A stretch of DNA of 64,000 bases, taken from the NCBI RefSeq assembly GCF_028369295.1, contig NZ_JAQMYP010000002.1, forward strand, positions 62,001 to 126,000. Reading direction: 5' to 3'. Below the pieces are notes generated by a model, which worked only from the letters and a program-made list of their open reading frames with translations, was not told where the DNA came from and did no database searches. This DNA is from Streptomyces sp. HD (lineage in GTDB: Bacteria > Actinomycetota > Actinomycetes > Streptomycetales > Streptomycetaceae). Positions 60,394-64,000 of this stretch are shown here, piece after piece. The first letter of the stretch is position 1, and the number at the start of each line of letters is the position of its first letter. A program made the translations under genes and the position numbers.

Positions 60394-61005
60394 ATGACAT
60401 CCGTCCTCGTCTGCGACGACTCCCCGCTTGCCCGAGAGGCGCTTCGCCGTGCGGTCGCGACCGTGCCCGGCGTCGAGCGCGTGACGACGGCGGCCAACGG
60501 CGAGGAAGTCCTCCGCCGCTGGGGCGCCGACCGCTCGGACCTGATTCTGATGGACGTACGCATGCCCGGTCTGGGCGGCGTAGAGACCGTGCGGCGGCTG
60601 CTGTCCGCCGACCCCGGTGCGCGCATCATCATGCTCACGGTCGCCGAGGACCTGGACGGCGTGGCCCTCGCGGTCGCCGCAGGTGCCCGTGGCTATCTGC
60701 ACAAGGACGCCTCGCGCGCGGAGCTGCGGGCGACCGTCACGCAGGCCCTCGCCGACCCGACCTGGCGGCTCGCCCCGCGGCGGCTGCGCTCCGCCGAGAT
60801 GGGTGCCGCGCCGACACTCACCGCGCGTGAGATCCAGGTCCTGGAGGGCATGAGCCACGGCCGCTCGAACGCCGAGATCGGCCGTGAGCTGTTCCTCTCC
60901 GAGGACACCGTCAAGACCCACGCCCGGCGGCTCTTCAAGAAGCTCGGCGCCTCGGACCGGGCGCACGCGGTGGCGCTCGGGTTCCGGTGGGGCCTGGTCC
61001 GGTAG
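60394..61005 (+). CDS. bldM: Atypical response regulator BldM
   Basis: This 203-residue NarL/FixJ-type regulator has an N-terminal receiver (VLVCDDSPLAREAL, phospho-site position Asp54 in LMDVRMPG, Lys in YLHKDASRAEL) and a C-terminal LuxR HTH (LTAREIQVLEGMSHGRSNAEIGRELFLSEDTVKTHARRLFKKLG). BldM controls aerial growth and sporulation genes as homodimer and as heterodimer with WhiI. ATG 60394 (MTSVLVCDD) gives the known length. It has no cognate kinase nearby, as expected. Confidence 0.96.
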   Translation: MTSVLVCDDSPLAREALRRAVATVPGVERVTTAANGEEVLRRWGADRSDLILMDVRMPGLGGVETVRRLLSADPGARIIMLTVAEDLDGVALAVAAGARGYLHKDASRAELRATVTQALADPTWRLAPRRLRSAEMGAAPTLTAREIQVLEGMSHGRSNAEIGRELFLSEDTVKTHARRLFKKLGASDRAHAVALGFRWGLVR

Positions 61006-61031
61006 GTGGACCTCAGCGGGGGCACGGGGAT

Positions 61032-61057
61032 CCCCGCCCGCCGTGTGGTGGGCGGGG
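61032..61057 (+). terminator. Hairpin after bldM
   Basis: CCCCGCCCGCC (61032-61042) pairs with GGTGGGCGGGG (61047-61057; one G-T pair) around a GTGT loop, 27 bp after the bldM stop. Confidence 0.75.
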
Positions 61058-61219
61058 CTGCTTTCCCCGGGCCGGGCCGGCGTGCTTATCGCATGGTGAG
61101 CGGGGGTGGCAACGGGGCCCGCCGGGTGCCCGCTGCTCGTTTCGGCGCGGATGCCGCATCCTTGAGGTGTGGAGTCTCTCGGGGACGAGTCGGTCGAGCG
61201 GAAGGGGAGGGCGCAGGGG

Positions 61220-61897
61220 ATGAGTGCCGGCGCACCTGCTCATAACGCTTCGGTGCACAACATCGGGCGCGATGCCACGGACCAAACGGCCACAAGGCAC
61301 CATGGACCGATGCGCGACGACGAGGCGGCTTATGCCCAAGGGGCGATCGGTGCACTCGTCCATCGCGCCGTGGACGGCGACGAGCAGGCCACGCACGATT
61401 TGCTCGCGCATGTCCACCCCTTGGCCCTGCGCTACTGCCGCACGCGGCTGTCCCGCCTCCCGGGCGACGCCCGGCACTTCGTCGAGGACCTCGCCCAGGA
61501 GGTCTGCGTCGCGGTCCTGCTCGCGCTGCCGCGCTACAAGGACACCGGCCGCCCCTTCGAGGCGTTCGTGTTCGCCATCGCCGCGCACAAGGTCGCTGAC
61601 CTGCAGCGGGCGGCGATGCGGCACCCGGGTTCCACCGCGGTGCCCTCGGACGAGATGCCCGAGCGCCCGGACGACTCCCTGGGCCCGGAGGAGCGGGCGC
61701 TGCTGAGCAGCGACGCCGAGTGGGCCAAGAAGCTGCTGGCCAACCTGCCCGAGAACCAGCGGGAGCTGCTGCTGCTGAGGATCGCGGTGGGGTTGACCGC
61801 GGAAGAGACGGGTCAGATGTTGGGAATGTCACCCGGAGCGGTCCGGGTGGCACAACACAGGGCCCTGAGCAGGTTGCGCGCACTCGCCGAGCAGTAA
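61220..61897 (+). CDS. shbA: ECF sigma factor ShbA
   Basis: This protein of about 225 residues is an ECF sigma factor located between bldM and guaB, the place of ShbA, which in Streptomyces drives transcription of the principal sigma gene hrdB. Region 2 is [48 protein letters not shown] and region 4 [48 protein letters not shown] 61220 has a strong GGAAGGGGAGGG ribosome site; ATG 61169 upstream and ATG 61310 downstream are alternatives in the same frame. No anti-sigma gene is adjacent. Confidence 0.9.
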   Translation: MSAGAPAHNASVHNIGRDATDQTATRHHGPMRDDEAAYAQGAIGALVHRAVDGDEQATHDLLAHVHPLALRYCRTRLSRLPGDARHFVEDLAQEVCVAVLLALPRYKDTGRPFEAFVFAIAAHKVADLQRAAMRHPGSTAVPSDEMPERPDDSLGPEERALLSSDAEWAKKLLANLPENQRELLLLRIAVGLTAEETGQMLGMSPGAVRVAQHRALSRLRALAEQ

Positions 61898-62009
61898 CGC
61901 TCCCTTGGGTGCGCCCCCGGATGAACGGGCTTCGCCTCGATTCCGTACGAACATACGAAGCCTGGAACCACACGGAACCGTGGAATTTGCTGGCTGTGCT
62001 TCCCGTTAG

Positions 62010-63557
<1,548 letters not shown>

Positions 63558-63572
63558 ACGCCAGGCTTCCCG

Positions 63573-63603
63573 AGGGCGGCTCCGGAACCTCCGGGGCCGC
63601 CCT
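63573..63603 (+). terminator. Terminator after guaB
   Basis: AGGGCGGCTCCGG (63573-63585) pairs with CCGGGGCCGCCCT (63591-63603) with one G-T pair and a 5-nt loop, 16 bp after the guaB stop. Confidence 0.8.
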
Positions 63604-63661
63604 TGCCGTACCCGTCGGCGATACTGGAAGACGCTGAACGCATCAGGGAAAGGCCACAGAC

Positions 63662-64000
63662 GTGACTGAGATCGAGATCGGGCGCGGCAAGCGCGGCCGC
63701 CGGGCGTACGCCTTCGACGACATCGCCGTCGTCCCCAGCCGCCGTACGCGGGACCCGAAGGAGGTCTCGATCGCCTGGCAGATCGACGCCTACCGTTTCG
63801 AGCTGCCCTTCCTGGCCGCCCCCATGGACTCGGTCGTCTCCCCGGCCACCGCGATCCGCATCGGCGAGCTCGGCGGCCTCGGCGTGCTGAACCTCGAAGG
63901 ACTGTGGACGCGCTACGAGGACCCGCAGCCGCTTCTCGACGAGATCGCCGAGCTGCCCACCGAGGCCGCCACCCGCCGCCTCCAGGAGATCTACGCCGCT
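63662..64000 (+). CDS. IMP dehydrogenase-related protein (GuaB3/GuaB2 type), N-terminal part
   Basis: The gene runs off the window; 113 codons are visible. GTG 63662 begins VTEIEIGRGKRGRRAYAFDDIAVVPSRRTRDP, the N-terminus of the actinobacterial IMPDH-related family that lies next to guaB. The barrel start (FLAAPMDSVVSPATAIRIGELGGLGVLNLEGLW) is present and no CBS domains have yet appeared. In several actinobacteria this family acts as a GMP reductase or has no proven IMPDH activity. Confidence 0.92.
   Translation, partial: MTEIEIGRGKRGRRAYAFDDIAVVPSRRTRDPKEVSIAWQIDAYRFELPFLAAPMDSVVSPATAIRIGELGGLGVLNLEGLWTRYEDPQPLLDEIAELPTEAATRRLQEIYAA

Overview
The window is chromosomal DNA of a high-GC actinomycete, almost certainly a Streptomyces. 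The evidence is very high third-position GC, many GTG and TTG starts, overlapping stop/start pairs, a WhiB-type whiD gene divergent from bldM, an XRE/DUF397 regulator pair, and a few in-frame TTA (bldA-type) codons. The backbone order (truA, rplM-rpsI, glmM, coaA, glmS, acpS, alr, tsaE-tsaB-rimI-tsaD, groES-groEL, whiD/bldM, shbA, guaB) matches the conserved core arm described for Streptomyces. No rRNA, tRNA, CRISPR, transposase or prophage gene was found.

Region by region: 1-543 is the 3' end of truA. 776-6018 is a four-gene cell-envelope polysaccharide cluster (processive GT2 synthase, GH26-like lipoprotein, GT39-type membrane glycosyltransferase, polyprenyl-phosphate mannose synthase-like GT2); its first gene carries a TTA codon. 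6140-8435 holds two membrane proteins, followed by a long GA-rich tandem array. 9146-11745 is rplM-rpsI and glmM. 11914-16477 holds a secreted protein, a DUF389 protein, coaA and a DrrAB-type ABC exporter. 16633-18480 is glmS. 18441-21557 is a small Streptomyces-type accessory block (DUF397, XRE, RsbW-like ATPase, PD-(D/E)XK-like protein with a TTA codon, unknown protein). 21552-27706 holds an FAD monooxygenase, the nnr repair enzyme, a decayed beta-helix gene, acpS, an L,D-transpeptidase and alr. 27951-33444 carries the t6A biosynthesis genes with a hydrolase and small unknown proteins.

33452-36671 is a two-gene unit pairing a metzincin-like protein with a papain-like Cys/His protein, both without signal peptides. 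37011-40609 is a GH3 beta-glucosidase divergent from a LacI regulator. 40747-44822 holds a TetR/MFS pair (MFS with TTA codon) and a DGPF-ECF42 sigma module. 44863-48428 is a methyltransferase and two tandem NodB-like lipoproteins. 48518-50838 is the CIRCE-controlled groES-groEL operon. 50931-59632 holds an ester cyclase, a 1229-residue STAND-type NTPase with a long helical-repeat C-terminus and a TTA codon, an SDR, a multicopper oxidase, a MOSC protein and a LysR regulator. 59683-64000 is the developmental and GMP-synthesis block (whiD, bldM, shbA, guaB and a guaB paralogue).

The most unusual signal is structural. At nine unrelated genes a short tandem repeat, different in sequence and unit length each time (10 to 36 bp), begins in the unit that contains the stop codon and runs into the 3' flank. 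I know of no description of such stop-codon-anchored arrays. The best candidate for a new functional system is the lone STAND NTPase, followed by the two-protease unit.
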